Shown here: positions 1 to 8,265 of the stretch, piece after piece
How positions within the stretch are numbered: the stretch's first letter is position 1
Layout: the number at the start of each line of letters is the position of its first letter
Source of the DNA: Paraburkholderia panacisoli
GTDB taxonomy: Bacteria > Pseudomonadota > Gammaproteobacteria > Burkholderiales > Burkholderiaceae
DNA length: 64,000 nucleotides
NCBI RefSeq assembly: GCF_008369935.1
Contig: NZ_VTUZ01000001.1
Span: forward strand, 62,001-126,000
Reading direction: 5' to 3'
Made by a program: the position numbers and the translations under genes
The notes under the pieces: model-generated
The model's input: the letters and a program-made list of their open reading frames with translations, nothing else
Told to the model about the DNA's origin: nothing
Databases searched by the model: none

Positions 1-523
1 TCGCATAGTCGCCGCGGAACACGCTCAGGTTCGTCACATACCCATCGACCGGCGACACCACCCGCGTGCGTTCGAGATTGAGTTTGGCCGCATCGAGCGC
101 CGCCAGCGCCTGCTGGTACGACGCCTCGGCCGCCGACGCCGTATGCGTCGCGTTCTCGCGGCTTTCCTTCGACACCACCAGCGCATCCATATCGGCGCGC
201 CGCTGCGCGTCGTCGCGCTTCATCTGCAGCTCGGCCTTGCGCGCGGCCACTGCCGCCTGCGCCTGTTCGACCGCGATCTGGTAGTGCGACGGATCGATCT
301 GCATCAGCAGGTCGCCCTTCTTCACCAGCTGGTTGTCCTTCACCGGCAGATCGACGACCGCGCCCGACACATCGGGCGCGACGTTCACGATCTCGGCGCG
401 CACGCGCCCGTCGCGGGTCCACGGTTCATCCATGTAATGGACCCACAGCACGCGTCCAATCAGGATCGCAACGATAAAGACAATGGCTGTCGCGATGAAG
501 CCAACGAGATTTCGGATGGTCAT
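1..523 (-). CDS. HlyD-family membrane fusion protein (efflux adaptor), 3' end outside window
   Basis: Periplasmic adaptor that should bridge the FUSC inner-membrane pump and the NodT outer-membrane factor encoded upstream in the same operon. The protein begins MTIRNLVGFIATAIV, one N-terminal transmembrane anchor, and continues into a biotinyl-lipoyl-like hairpin domain (VNVAPDVSGAVVDLPVKDNQ, then KKGDLLMQIDP) and the start of the coiled-coil hairpin (VEQAQAAVAARKAELQ). This is the EmrA/AaeA layout. Only the first 174 codons lie in the window, so the C-terminal half cannot be judged. The start is 13 bp after the DUF1656 stop, which fits translation from one operon mRNA. By analogy with AaeA the exported substrates would be aromatic acids; that is inference. 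Confidence 0.9.
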   Translation of the reverse strand, partial: MTIRNLVGFIATAIVFIVAILIGRVLWVHYMDEPWTRDGRVRAEIVNVAPDVSGAVVDLPVKDNQLVKKGDLLMQIDPSHYQIAVEQAQAAVAARKAELQMKRDDAQRRADMDALVVSKESRENATHTASAAEASYQQALAALDAAKLNLERTRVVSPVDGYVTNLSVFRGDYA

Positions 524-536
524 GGTTCGACTCTGG

Positions 537-737
537 TCAACGATAAACGGCGAGACCCAGCACGCCGCACACACATACGAGCAGACTGGCCCGGAACAGG
601 GACGGATGCCACACCACGCGATACAGGCCCGTCCAGGCGATCACGCGGTCCAGCACCCAGGTGAGCGCCGCGCCCGCGATGAACAGCAGCACGATGGCCG
701 GCACGTAGGCGTCGAAAACGGCAATGTCACGTGGCAT
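537..737 (-). CDS. DUF1656 family small membrane protein (AaeX-like)
   Basis: A 66-residue protein starting MPRDIAVFDAYVPAIVLLF with two hydrophobic segments (about residues 11-30 and 43-63). DUF1656 proteins, AaeX in E. coli, sit between the FUSC pump and the HlyD adaptor in aromatic-acid efflux operons; their molecular role is unknown. The start is fixed by a strong AGAAGGAG ribosome-binding site six bases upstream, rather than the longer in-frame start at 791. The first 11 bases overlap the end of the FUSC gene, suggesting translational coupling. Confidence 0.85.
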   Translation of the reverse strand: MPRDIAVFDAYVPAIVLLFIAGAALTWVLDRVIAWTGLYRVVWHPSLFRASLLVCVCGVLGLAVYR

Positions 738-2964
738 GGGGAACTCCTTCTGGGGCGCTGGCCCGGTCGCTGTGGTCACCCCTGCGTTCACCCATCAAGG
801 GTTCGAGCGGGGATTGCGGATCGAGCAGCGCGGTACGGATGAAATGCAGCTGGCTGAGGATGCGTTGCAACCGATGCCGCTCCTCGCGCGGCGGCGTGAA
901 GCTGGCGAGCAGCTGCTGGAGCGCGGCGATCGCGTCGGCGGTGCTCGCCAGCGCGCGTTCGAAGCGGTCCTCGCGCGGCTGCCCGAAGAGCGCGCTCAAC
1001 GCGTCGCCCATCGTGCGCAGCGCCACGCGCCACGGCGTCGACTTCGCGTAGCGTGCATCGACGGGCAGCGCCGCGAGCTCGCCGCGCAGATCGATCACCG
1101 CATTGCCCACCTCGAGCACCGAGAACAGCCAGCGCAAGGTGTCGCGCCGCAGTTCGGGCTCGTCGGGCGCGAGCGCGTTGATCTGGACCATCAGGTCGCG
1201 CGCGCCGCTCTCGAAGCGCGAACGCACCCGGCGCAGCCCCGCGCGGCCCGCCAGCACCACCTGGCGGCGCAGGTCGACCAGCAGCTGGTGGCGCAGCCAG
1301 GGCGTGGACGGCGGCAGCAGCACCGCGAACGCCACCGACGACACCAGCATCGACAGCACCAGCGCCAGCGCGTCGTTCATGAACGCGCTGGGGTCGTAGT
1401 GCATCACGTTGTCGGGGCCGGCCAGAAAGCAGAAGAAGATGCAGTAGCCCACGCCGTAGCCGGCCAGCGCCGCCCGCGTGGTCATGAACACGCCGAGCAG
1501 CAGGAACGGCGTGAGCGCCGCGCACAGCAGCGCGAAGCCGTCGATGTGCGGAAACACCCCGTACACCGCGAGCATCCCCATGAACGTGGCGGCCAGCGTG
1601 CCGGCGGCCATCTGGAACACGGTGCGCTTCGGATCGGGCGAGGACGACGCCAGCGCGCACACGGCGGCCGCGTTCAGCGTGAGGGTCGAGCCGCTCGGCC
1701 AGGCGGTGGCGATCCAGAACGCGCCGAGCGCCATCATCACGAGGGCCGCGCGCAGGCCCGCGACCCCTGCGGCGAGCGCGTTGGTCTTCGGCTCGTAGCG
1801 GTCGATCCAGCGCTCGCGCGAATGCGTGTCGAGCGCGAGCGACGCGTAGGTGGCCGCATACGCGTGCAGGTCGTCGATGAAGCGGAACAGCAGTTCGGCG
1901 CCGGTGTCGAAGTCGAGCAGCGGCGCGTCGGGCTGCGTGGCGTCGGCATGCTTGAGCAGTTCGGCGCGTGTGGCGCGCACGCGCGCCGGCAGCGCGGCCC
2001 TGAACGCGTCGAGCTGGGCGGCGGCGTGCGCGGCATCGGCGGCGCTCAGCACCGGTTCGCCGGACTTCGCGAGCAGCGGCGCGATTTCCTTGAAATACGG
2101 TTCGAGCGCGGCGATCGCGCTGGCCGCGCCGGTGTTGCGCAGCCGGTTCATCAGCTGGTGCAGCGCATGAAAGCGCGTGGAGGCGGTCATGAACTCGCTG
2201 TTCAGCCGCGCAAGGCGCCCGCCACGCCTGCGCGAGTCGGGGCCTTCGAACACGGCCACGCTGCGCGCGGCCTCGAAGCCGACGATGTCGGCGACAAAGC
2301 GCGCGTTGGTCGCTTCGATGCGCGCGCGGTCGTTGTGCCCGGCCAGCGACGCCGACACGTACTCGACGAACGCCGAGAAGCGCGCGCGCACGGTGCTGCG
2401 CATCTGCAGGCCGGCGAACTGCGGGAACACCAGGCCGCTGACCGCGCCCGCGCAGACGATGCCGAGCACCACTTCGGCGACCCGCGTGAGCGCGCTGAGG
2501 AACGCGCCGTCCGGATGCTGCGCGGCGGGGATGCCGATCAGCGCGGCGGTGTAGCCAGCCAGCACGAAGCCGTACGAGCGGAAGTTACGGTTGCGCGCGG
2601 CGCCCGCGGTGCAGATGCCGACCCAGATCGCGGTCGACACGATGAACAGCTCCGGCTGCTGCGCGAACAGGCCGATCAGCGCGAGCATCACGACGAGCCC
2701 GACGAGGGTGCCGCAGATGCGGTAGAAGCTCTTGGCGAAGACCATGCCGCTTTGCGGCTGCATGACGATGAACACGGTGGTCATCGCGGTGCGCGGCTGC
2801 GGCAGGTCGAGCTTCATCGCGAGGCCGAGCGCGAGAAAGCAGGCGGCGAGCGCCTTGAACAGGTAGACCCAGGTGAGGCCGTCGGTGCGCGCCCAGTCGG
2901 TGACGGCGGTGCGCAGGGCAGCGAGGGAGATGGGGCGCGCGAGGGAAGAGGACGAGGCGGACAT
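727..2964 (-). CDS. FUSC family efflux pump (AaeB/YccS-like)
   Basis: A 745-residue inner-membrane protein with two blocks of hydrophobic helices separated by large soluble regions. The first block is at about residues 30-160, the second at about 350-500, followed by a C-terminal cytoplasmic domain. This is the fusaric-acid-resistance/AaeB architecture, and the N-terminal motif KLDLPQPRTAMTTVFIVMQP is typical of the family. The start MSASSSSLARP is chosen because AAGGAAG lies just upstream; a start 12 codons earlier has no such site. It follows the NodT gene after 10 bp and overlaps the DUF1656 gene by 11 bp, so the four genes form one transcription unit. It probably exports aromatic carboxylic acids or fusaric-acid-like compounds, but the substrate cannot be read from the sequence. 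Confidence 0.9.
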   Translation of the reverse strand: MSASSSSLARPISLAALRTAVTDWARTDGLTWVYLFKALAACFLALGLAMKLDLPQPRTAMTTVFIVMQPQSGMVFAKSFYRICGTLVGLVVMLALIGLFAQQPELFIVSTAIWVGICTAGAARNRNFRSYGFVLAGYTAALIGIPAAQHPDGAFLSALTRVAEVVLGIVCAGAVSGLVFPQFAGLQMRSTVRARFSAFVEYVSASLAGHNDRARIEATNARFVADIVGFEAARSVAVFEGPDSRRRGGRLARLNSEFMTASTRFHALHQLMNRLRNTGAASAIAALEPYFKEIAPLLAKSGEPVLSAADAAHAAAQLDAFRAALPARVRATRAELLKHADATQPDAPLLDFDTGAELLFRFIDDLHAYAATYASLALDTHSRERWIDRYEPKTNALAAGVAGLRAALVMMALGAFWIATAWPSGSTLTLNAAAVCALASSSPDPKRTVFQMAAGTLAATFMGMLAVYGVFPHIDGFALLCAALTPFLLLGVFMTTRAALAGYGVGYCIFFCFLAGPDNVMHYDPSAFMNDALALVLSMLVSSVAFAVLLPPSTPWLRHQLLVDLRRQVVLAGRAGLRRVRSRFESGARDLMVQINALAPDEPELRRDTLRWLFSVLEVGNAVIDLRGELAALPVDARYAKSTPWRVALRTMGDALSALFGQPREDRFERALASTADAIAALQQLLASFTPPREERHRLQRILSQLHFIRTALLDPQSPLEPLMGERRGDHSDRASAPEGVPHAT

Positions 2965-2974
2965 GGGCGCTTCC

Positions 2975-4852
2975 TTACTCGGCCGCGGGGGCGGTGGCAC
3001 TGGCGCGCGCCGTGGTTGCCGCGGTGCTCGTGGCGGTCGTGGCTACGGCGTGATTGCCGATGCGCGCAGGGGTGGGCGCGTGGCTGGCCACCCCGGCGTG
3101 CGCCGAGGCGTTTGCCGCCTTCGCAGAGTCGTTGCCGCTGCCGCCCGTCGGGTCGCCGGTGACAGCCTGGCTGGCAGGCACGGGCTGATCCGAACCCGCT
3201 GCCACAGAAGCGTTTGCCGCCTTCGCAGAGGCATTGCCGCTGCCGTCCGTCGCGTCGCCGGTGACAGCATGGCTAGGCACGGGCTGAACCGAACCTGCTG
3301 CCACAGAAGCGTTTGCCGCCTTCGGCGCAGTGTCGCCCGTGATGGCCGCCTTCCCCTTGCCATGCCCCGGCAGCGTCTCATCCGCCTTCGGTCCATTACC
3401 CGGTTCATCCAGCCCGCCGCCGAGCGCTGTCATCAGCGACGCATGCGCGCCCAGCCTTTCAGCCTGCACCTTCGCCACACCTTCCTGCGCGCGCAGCAAC
3501 TGGTTCTGCGCGACCAGCACGTTCAGATAATCGGTCAGCCCGCGCCGGTAACCCTCGCGCGACAGATCGTAGTTGCGCTGCGCCGCCGCCACCGAACGGG
3601 CCGCGTCGTCGGCCTGGGTCGCCAGCGAACGCATGCGGATCACCTGGTCGGAGATGTCCTTCAGCGCGCCGACGATCGACTGGTTGTAGCGCTCCACCGC
3701 CTCGTCATAACCGGCCGACGCCGCGCCGAGCTGCGCGCGCAGCCGCCCGCCGTCGAAGATCGGCAGCGACAGCGCCGGCCCCGCGCTCCAGCTGTGCGAC
3801 GGACTCTTCAGGAACTGGAACAGCGGCCCCATCGCCGCATAGCCGCCGATCGACGCGAGCAGGTTGATGTCCGGATAGAAGTCCGCCTTGGCGACGTCGA
3901 TGCCGCGTGCCTGCGCGGCCACCGTCCAGCGCGCCGCGACCACGTCCGGGCGGTGGCCGATCAGCTCCGCCGGCAACGCGGCGGGCAGCCCCGCCGGCGC
4001 GGCGAGCGACAGCGCCGGACGGCCGATCGCGTCGCCCGCGCCCGGCCCCTTGCCGGCCAGCGCCGCGAGCTGGTTGCGGGCCAGCGCGAGCTGCTCGTCG
4101 AGCGCGTCGATCTGGCGCTCGTACTCCGGCAGCGGCGTTTCGGCCTGGCTCACTTCGAGCTGCGTGCCGATGCCGCCCTTCAGGCGCCGGCTGGCCAGAT
4201 CCACGATCTGCTGCTGTTGCTGCAGGGTCGCCTTCGCGATGTCGAGCAGCGCGTAGTCCAGCGACATGCCGATGTACGTGCGCACCACGTTGGCCTGCAG
4301 TTCGAGCTGCGCGGCGCGGGCATCGGCGGCGCTCGCGTGGGCGGCGTCGAGCGCGCGTTCGGCGGCGTTGCGGTCCCTGCCCCACAGGTCCAGGTGATAG
4401 GACAGGCCGAGCGTGCCGGTGTTGTTCCACGACTGCTCACCGGCCAGCGGCCCCGGGCCGTAGTACACGTTGTCGGCCCACTTCTGGCGCTGGATCGACA
4501 GGCTGCCGTTGACCTGCGGCGCGAGCGCCGCGCGCGCGACGCCCGCCATCGACAGCGCCTCGCGCACGCGCGCCTGCGCAGCGGCGAGGCTCGGATTGCC
4601 GGCCTGCGCGGCGTCGATCCACGCGTTGAGCTGCGGATCGTCATAGGCGCGCCACCAGTCGGCGGCCGGCCACTGGGCGTCACTGTTGGCCGCGCGGATC
4701 GCGTTGCCCGCGTCGAGCGAGGACGCTTCGGTCGCGTGGTCCTGCGGGGCGATGCCTCCGGTACCTGCACAGCCGGCGATTGTTAATAGGATCGTAAGAA
4801 CCGCGGCTGCGGAGATCCTTTTCGGTACCGGAGACTGCACGATTTCCTCCAA
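2975..4852 (-). CDS. NodT-family outer-membrane efflux lipoprotein with repeat-bearing C-terminal tail
   Basis: Outer-membrane channel of a tripartite efflux system. The N-terminus is a lipoprotein signal with lipobox IAGC (acylated Cys28). The body (about residues 60-490) has two OEP-type repeats with the usual long helices and ends with GVAKVQAERLGAHASLMTALGG, the normal C-terminus of NodT proteins. Here the protein runs on for about 120 more residues, rich in Ala, Ser, Gly and Thr. This tail contains near-identical blocks starting KAANASVAAGS, spaced 33 and 34 residues apart. Family members usually end near residue 490-510, so the tail is an addition. The gene is first in the operon, with the divergent LysR gene on its other side. 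Confidence 0.92.
   Translation of the reverse strand: MEEIVQSPVPKRISAAAVLTILLTIAGCAGTGGIAPQDHATEASSLDAGNAIRAANSDAQWPAADWWRAYDDPQLNAWIDAAQAGNPSLAAAQARVREALSMAGVARAALAPQVNGSLSIQRQKWADNVYYGPGPLAGEQSWNNTGTLGLSYHLDLWGRDRNAAERALDAAHASAADARAAQLELQANVVRTYIGMSLDYALLDIAKATLQQQQQIVDLASRRLKGGIGTQLEVSQAETPLPEYERQIDALDEQLALARNQLAALAGKGPGAGDAIGRPALSLAAPAGLPAALPAELIGHRPDVVAARWTVAAQARGIDVAKADFYPDINLLASIGGYAAMGPLFQFLKSPSHSWSAGPALSLPIFDGGRLRAQLGAASAGYDEAVERYNQSIVGALKDISDQVIRMRSLATQADDAARSVAAAQRNYDLSREGYRRGLTDYLNVLVAQNQLLRAQEGVAKVQAERLGAHASLMTALGGGLDEPGNGPKADETLPGHGKGKAAITGDTAPKAANASVAAGSVQPVPSHAVTGDATDGSGNASAKAANASVAAGSDQPVPASQAVTGDPTGGSGNDSAKAANASAHAGVASHAPTPARIGNHAVATTATSTAATTARASATAPAAE
3105..3330 (-). repeat. 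In-frame ~100-bp tandem repeat inside the NodT 3' end
   Basis: The sequence GCGTTTGCCGCCTTCG (plus-strand reading) occurs near 3108, 3210 and 3309, with similar flanking sequence, giving repeat periods of 102 and 99 bp. All steps are multiples of three, so the protein frame is kept. The repeat encodes the KAANAS(V/A)xAG... blocks of the C-terminal tail. Confidence 0.8.
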
Positions 4853-4942
4853 AATTGACTATAGACGCTTGTACCTCATTATATTTTTTGATGGATTGGG
4901 GAATAACCGGTAACGGTGCAAGGCATTTTTACGTTATGTGAG

Positions 4943-4971
4943 ACAATCGCCTTTGCCAATTGTGTAACAAT
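4943..4971. promoter_or_regulatory. LysR-type operator between divergent efflux operon and regulator gene
   Basis: ACAAT at 4943-4947 and ATTGT at 4959-4963 form an inverted repeat separated by 11 bases, a textbook T-N11-A LysR box. A further ACAAT at 4967-4971 makes ATTGT-GTA-ACAAT with the second half-site. The site lies 25-53 bp upstream of the LysR start and about 90-110 bp upstream of the NodT start, the usual place for autoregulation plus activation of the divergent operon. Confidence 0.7.
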
Positions 4972-4995
4972 CGCTGCCGAACAACAGGGAATGGT

Positions 4996-5934
4996 ATGGA
5001 TACGCTTCAAAACATGCGCGTATTTGTTCGCGTCGTCGAAGCTGGCAGCTTCACGGGTGCCGCGCAACATCTGAATACGACCACGGCTTATGCGTCGCGC
5101 GCGGTTTCGGATCTGGAGGCGCATCTGCGCACGCGCCTGCTGAACCGGACCACACGCCGCATCGCGCTGACCGAGGCAGGCGAGCGCTATCTGCAACGCT
5201 GCGAGCAGATTCTCGCTTACGTGGATCAGGCGGAAGCCGAGGCGAGCGACGCGCATGCGCGCCCGTCGGGCAAACTCAAGGTCCACGCGATGACGAGCTT
5301 CGGCCAGCACTATGTCGTGCCGGCGGTCGGCCGCTATCAGGAGCGCTATCCGGACGTGCATGTCGAACTGACGCTCGCGCAACGCATGCCCGATCTGCTC
5401 GACGAGGGTTTCGACGTGGCGCTGACGCTCGCCACCGGTCTGCCGGATTCCGGCCTGGTATCGCAGCGCCTGGGCAGCGCGTTCAGCATCGCATGCGCGT
5501 CGCCGGCTTATCTGGAGCGGCACGGCGTGCCGCAGACGCCCGCCGATCTCGCGCGCCATACCTGCCTGCAAATGGTCACGCCGGTGTTTCCGCCCGACAA
5601 ATGGACCTTTGGCGGCCCGCAAGGCGAAGAAACGTTCACGCTCGGCGCGACCACGTTTCAGGTGAACGTCGCCGAAGCGATGGTGGTCGCGGTATCGCAG
5701 GGCATGGGCGTCGGGCTGATTCCGATCTACTCGGCGATCAGCGGTTTGCGCAGCGGCAAACTCGTGTGGCTGCTGCCCGAGTACACATCGCAGGAAATGA
5801 ATTTGTACGCGTTGTACCCGTCGCGCCAGTACCTGGACGCGAAAATCCGCACCTGGGTCGAATTTTTGCGCGACGAGCTGCCGGCCACGCTGGCTGCGGA
5901 CCAGGATGAGCTGAGGCAATTCGCCCGGTCCTGA
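4996..5934 (+). CDS. LysR-family regulator of the divergent efflux operon (AaeR-like)
   Basis: A 312-residue transcription factor. The N-terminal winged helix-turn-helix covers about residues 1-60 (MRVFVRVVEAGSFTGAAQHL), with a LysR substrate-binding domain from about residue 90 (GKLKVHAMTSFGQHYVVPAV). The start MDTLQNMRVF follows AGGGAA; the longer open frame upstream has no such signal and would run through the operator. It is divergent from the FUSC/NodT operon, the arrangement known for aaeR-aaeXAB, so it probably activates the pump genes in response to an aromatic acid. Confidence 0.9.
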   Translation: MDTLQNMRVFVRVVEAGSFTGAAQHLNTTTAYASRAVSDLEAHLRTRLLNRTTRRIALTEAGERYLQRCEQILAYVDQAEAEASDAHARPSGKLKVHAMTSFGQHYVVPAVGRYQERYPDVHVELTLAQRMPDLLDEGFDVALTLATGLPDSGLVSQRLGSAFSIACASPAYLERHGVPQTPADLARHTCLQMVTPVFPPDKWTFGGPQGEETFTLGATTFQVNVAEAMVVAVSQGMGVGLIPIYSAISGLRSGKLVWLLPEYTSQEMNLYALYPSRQYLDAKIRTWVEFLRDELPATLAADQDELRQFARS

Positions 5935-6141
5935 AGCCGCGCCGGGCGGGCGTGCCGCAAGGGTTGACGCGGCAGGGCGCCGCCGCGTGACCGGGCGTTA
6001 CATAACTGCCGCGCCGCAACATTTTCTTACTTCTCGCCCGCGGACGATTTGCTAACGTGTGACTCATGCGCTGCCACTTCGGTCGGACGCGCCAGTTCGC
6101 TGCCGTTCGGCACATTGCAACAACTGAAGGACGAGGGATTC

Positions 6142-6300
6142 ATGGATACGCATCTGATGATCGGCGTGGCCGTCATGCTGGGACTGATCGGGATCGCCGC
6201 ATCGCGCGATCTGCTGCGCCGCCTGCGCGAACAACAGCCGCAACTGGTGCCGATCAAGGTTGAGCGCCCGGACCTGCAGGCTCGACGGCACGACCGTTGA
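6142..6300 (+). CDS. Small single-pass membrane protein, unknown function
   Basis: A 52-residue open frame beginning MDTHLMIGVAVMLGLIGIAA, with one transmembrane helix at about residues 5-21 followed by a basic, soluble tail (RDLLRRLREQQPQLVPIKVE). A GAAGGACGAGGGA stretch before the ATG serves as ribosome-binding site and favours this start over upstream in-frame ones. It has no clear operon partner: it is plus-strand, downstream of LysR and convergent with the SRAP gene. I do not recognise a family. Confidence 0.6.
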   Translation: MDTHLMIGVAVMLGLIGIAASRDLLRRLREQQPQLVPIKVERPDLQARRHDR

Positions 6301-6392
6301 TGCTCGTCGCCACCATGGCGCGTCGCCGGCGGGCGCGGGGCCGTGGTGAGAAGGCTTTTTCTTTCTGAGCGGTTAGAGGCGCGTTCACGCTT

Positions 6393-7115
6393 TCAGTGCA
6401 GCGCTTCGATCAATGCGGGATCGTCGTTGAGCGTGCGGTCCACTTCGTGACTCACGCGGTGCCAGCGAAAACGGCCGGCCGGTAAGCAGGCACCGCGCGC
6501 GAGCCGTTCGAGTTCGTCGGGCGGTAAGGCCGGATCCAGCCAGCGGCGCGCCGCATCCGGCGAAAATGCCAGCGGACGACGGTCGTGAACGTCGATCAGA
6601 CCCGAATCGACGCTGGCCGTCACGATCACCAATCCCATCCCTTCCGTTTGCGGCTCGCTGCCGCGCACGCTCGACAAGGCGGCCAGATACATCGGATCGT
6701 CTTTTTTCAGATGCACGAAGTAGGGCTGGCGCCGCGGCGCTTCGGTGTGCACCGAACCGCCATGCGCGTGGGCTGTCGCAGGCGAAGTTTCGACGCGCCA
6801 CTCGAACCAGCCGTCCGCCGGCACTAGCACGCGGCCGGTTTTCCACAATTCCTCGAAATAGCGCGCGGTCGGCGCGGCGTCGGCGCGCGCGTTGATCGTC
6901 TGCGGCAGATGCTGTGCGCGCGCCCATTCCGGGCAGTATCCCCAGTGAATCGCGCGCAGCGTTTGATCAGGATAGATCGCGAGCGGATGCGTGCCGGGGG
7001 CAAGGTTGTAGCCGGGACGGCGGTCGGCGGCGTCGAACAGCATCAGCGGATCGGCGAGGCCGAGATGCCTGGCGTAAAGATGCGCGTCGCGATACTGGCT
7101 GATTCGACCACACAT
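6393..7115 (-). CDS. SRAP domain protein (HMCES/YedK family)
   Basis: A 240-residue SOS-response-associated peptidase-family protein. The family covalently crosslinks to abasic sites in single-stranded DNA through Cys2. Here the protein starts MCGRISQYRD, so the catalytic Cys2 is exposed when Met1 is removed. Other family motifs are present: YNLAPGTHPLAIYP, INARADAAPTARYF, VLVPADGWFEW (with the conserved Glu) and VHDRRPLAF (the HD-R-P motif with the active-site His). The start is set by the requirement for MCGR and by CGGAGA upstream; the long upstream open frame is an antisense-type artefact. It is probably a DNA-protection protein of the nucleoid. Confidence 0.92.
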   Translation of the reverse strand: MCGRISQYRDAHLYARHLGLADPLMLFDAADRRPGYNLAPGTHPLAIYPDQTLRAIHWGYCPEWARAQHLPQTINARADAAPTARYFEELWKTGRVLVPADGWFEWRVETSPATAHAHGGSVHTEAPRRQPYFVHLKKDDPMYLAALSSVRGSEPQTEGMGLVIVTASVDSGLIDVHDRRPLAFSPDAARRWLDPALPPDELERLARGACLPAGRFRWHRVSHEVDRTLNDDPALIEALH

Positions 7116-7210
7116 GAGCGATCTCCGGTGACGACGTGCGTGGCGGGTTCCGTAAGCTGGCGGAGTCCGCAATGAAGCGGTTGAACCGGCCGATTTTGCT
7201 GGCGCGTTTT

Positions 7211-7345
7211 TCAGGCACCCACCGGCACGCCGAAGCGGGACACAAGCAACAACAGGCAGCCGGCCACCAGCACCAGCCGCCGGCACGCAGCCGCCAGCGC
7301 GCAGCCGCCGACGACAGCGTAATGCGTCCGCTCCAGCCGCGCCAT
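7211..7345 (-). CDS. Possible 44-residue membrane peptide
   Basis: The frame reads MARLERTHYAVVGGCALAAA, then CRRLVLVAGCLLLLVSRFG and ends VPVGA. It has a strongly hydrophobic C-terminal half and lies 33 bp after the stop of the metallophosphoesterase gene in the same frame and direction. No good ribosome-binding site is seen before the ATG. It is listed because it would fill the gap between two same-strand genes, but it may be chance. Confidence 0.25.
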   Translation of the reverse strand: MARLERTHYAVVGGCALAAACRRLVLVAGCLLLLVSRFGVPVGA

Positions 7346-7378
7346 CCAGTCCGGCCCCAAGGGCGTGCCAGAAACGGG

Positions 7379-8185
7379 CTAAATCTCGACGACCCTGTCC
7401 CACGCGAATTGCGGATTTTCCCACTGCCCGGTGCGCCGGTCGAAATAGCCGCGCGGATTGCAGACCACGCGCGTGCCGTTCACGCTGTAGTCGAACGACG
7501 TGTGCGTATGCCCGTGAATCCACAGCGCGACCGGTGCGCGCACCAGCTTCGGCAAATGATTGACAAAGCCGGCCGACGCCCGGTCCTGCGCGTAGCGCTC
7601 GGCCAGACTCAGCCGATGCGGCGCGTGATGCGTGACCACGATCGTCTGGCCGCCGAACGGTTTGGCGAGCTCGCCTTCGAGCCACGCGCGCGCATGGGCG
7701 TGCAGCGCGAGCGAGTCGTCGGGGGTGAAGTCGCGCGTGGCGTCGTGGGTGTCGTGCGGCCAGCTCACCTGGATCAGCCCGCGGAAGTCGAGCATGACCT
7801 GGCGTGCCGCGTCGAACGATGTGGCGAGCGTGTCGGGGTCCGCGCCGTACAAAGCGAAGTCGGTCCACAAGGTGGTGCCGAGCACGCGCCAGCGGCCTTG
7901 CGGATCGACCAGCACCGCATTGTTCAGCACATGCACGTTGTCGACCTGCGCAGCCGCGTCGTAAAGCGCGCGTTCGAGCGCGCCGAACTCGCCGTCGTAG
8001 TACTCGTGATTGCCGGGCACGTAGACCACCGGCACCGCACCGTCGAAGGTCTGTGCGGCCCAGCGCGGCCCGGCCGCATGATTGTGGATGTCGCCGGCCA
8101 GCACGATCAGATCCGCGTGCGCATGCGGAATCAGCTCGGGCTCGTCGTTTTCCAGATGCAGATCGGACAGCACTCGAATCTTCAC
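7379..8185 (-). CDS. Calcineurin-like metallophosphoesterase
   Basis: A 268-residue cytoplasmic phosphoesterase. The metal-binding motifs are in order: SDLHLEN (D-x-H), LAGDIHNH (G-D), VPGNHEYYDG (GNH-E), VTHHAPHRL (H) and IHGHTHTSFDY (GHxH). The start is a GTG at 8183-8185 (reading MKIRVLSDLH) preceded by CAGGAG at proper distance; another GTG two codons earlier is too close to that site. It follows the FAD-dehydrogenase gene on the same strand after about 80 bp holding a tandem repeat. The physiological substrate is unknown. Confidence 0.88.
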   Translation of the reverse strand: MKIRVLSDLHLENDEPELIPHAHADLIVLAGDIHNHAAGPRWAAQTFDGAVPVVYVPGNHEYYDGEFGALERALYDAAAQVDNVHVLNNAVLVDPQGRWRVLGTTLWTDFALYGADPDTLATSFDAARQVMLDFRGLIQVSWPHDTHDATRDFTPDDSLALHAHARAWLEGELAKPFGGQTIVVTHHAPHRLSLAERYAQDRASAGFVNHLPKLVRAPVALWIHGHTHTSFDYSVNGTRVVCNPRGYFDRRTGQWENPQFAWDRVVEI

Positions 8186-8205
8186 GGCCACGGCTCCTGC
8201 AAAAG

Positions 8206-8250
8206 TCCCCGCGTGGGGCATCCCCGCGTGGGGCATCCCCGCGTGGGGAG
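8206..8250. repeat. Three tandem copies of a 15-bp unit (TCCCCGCGTGGGGCA)
   Basis: Units lie at 8206-8220, 8221-8235 and 8236-8250; the last ends GAG instead of GCA. Each unit contains CCCC-GCGT-GGGG, which can pair with itself. The array sits between the FAD dehydrogenase stop and the phosphoesterase start, so it would lie in the mRNA just upstream of the phosphoesterase ribosome-binding site. Confidence 0.9.
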
Positions 8251-8265
8251 GCGAGGCTTCAATTC

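Noticed and set aside
724..3162. An 812-codon plus-strand open frame opposite the FUSC gene
   Set aside because: Composition is dominated by Arg, Ala, His and Gln with no domain pattern. It is the mirror of the third-position GC bias in the real minus-strand gene.
2873..4786. A 637-codon plus-strand open frame opposite the NodT gene
   Set aside because: Arg-rich shadow frame without start signal or family motifs; the minus strand carries a full lipoprotein with lipobox.
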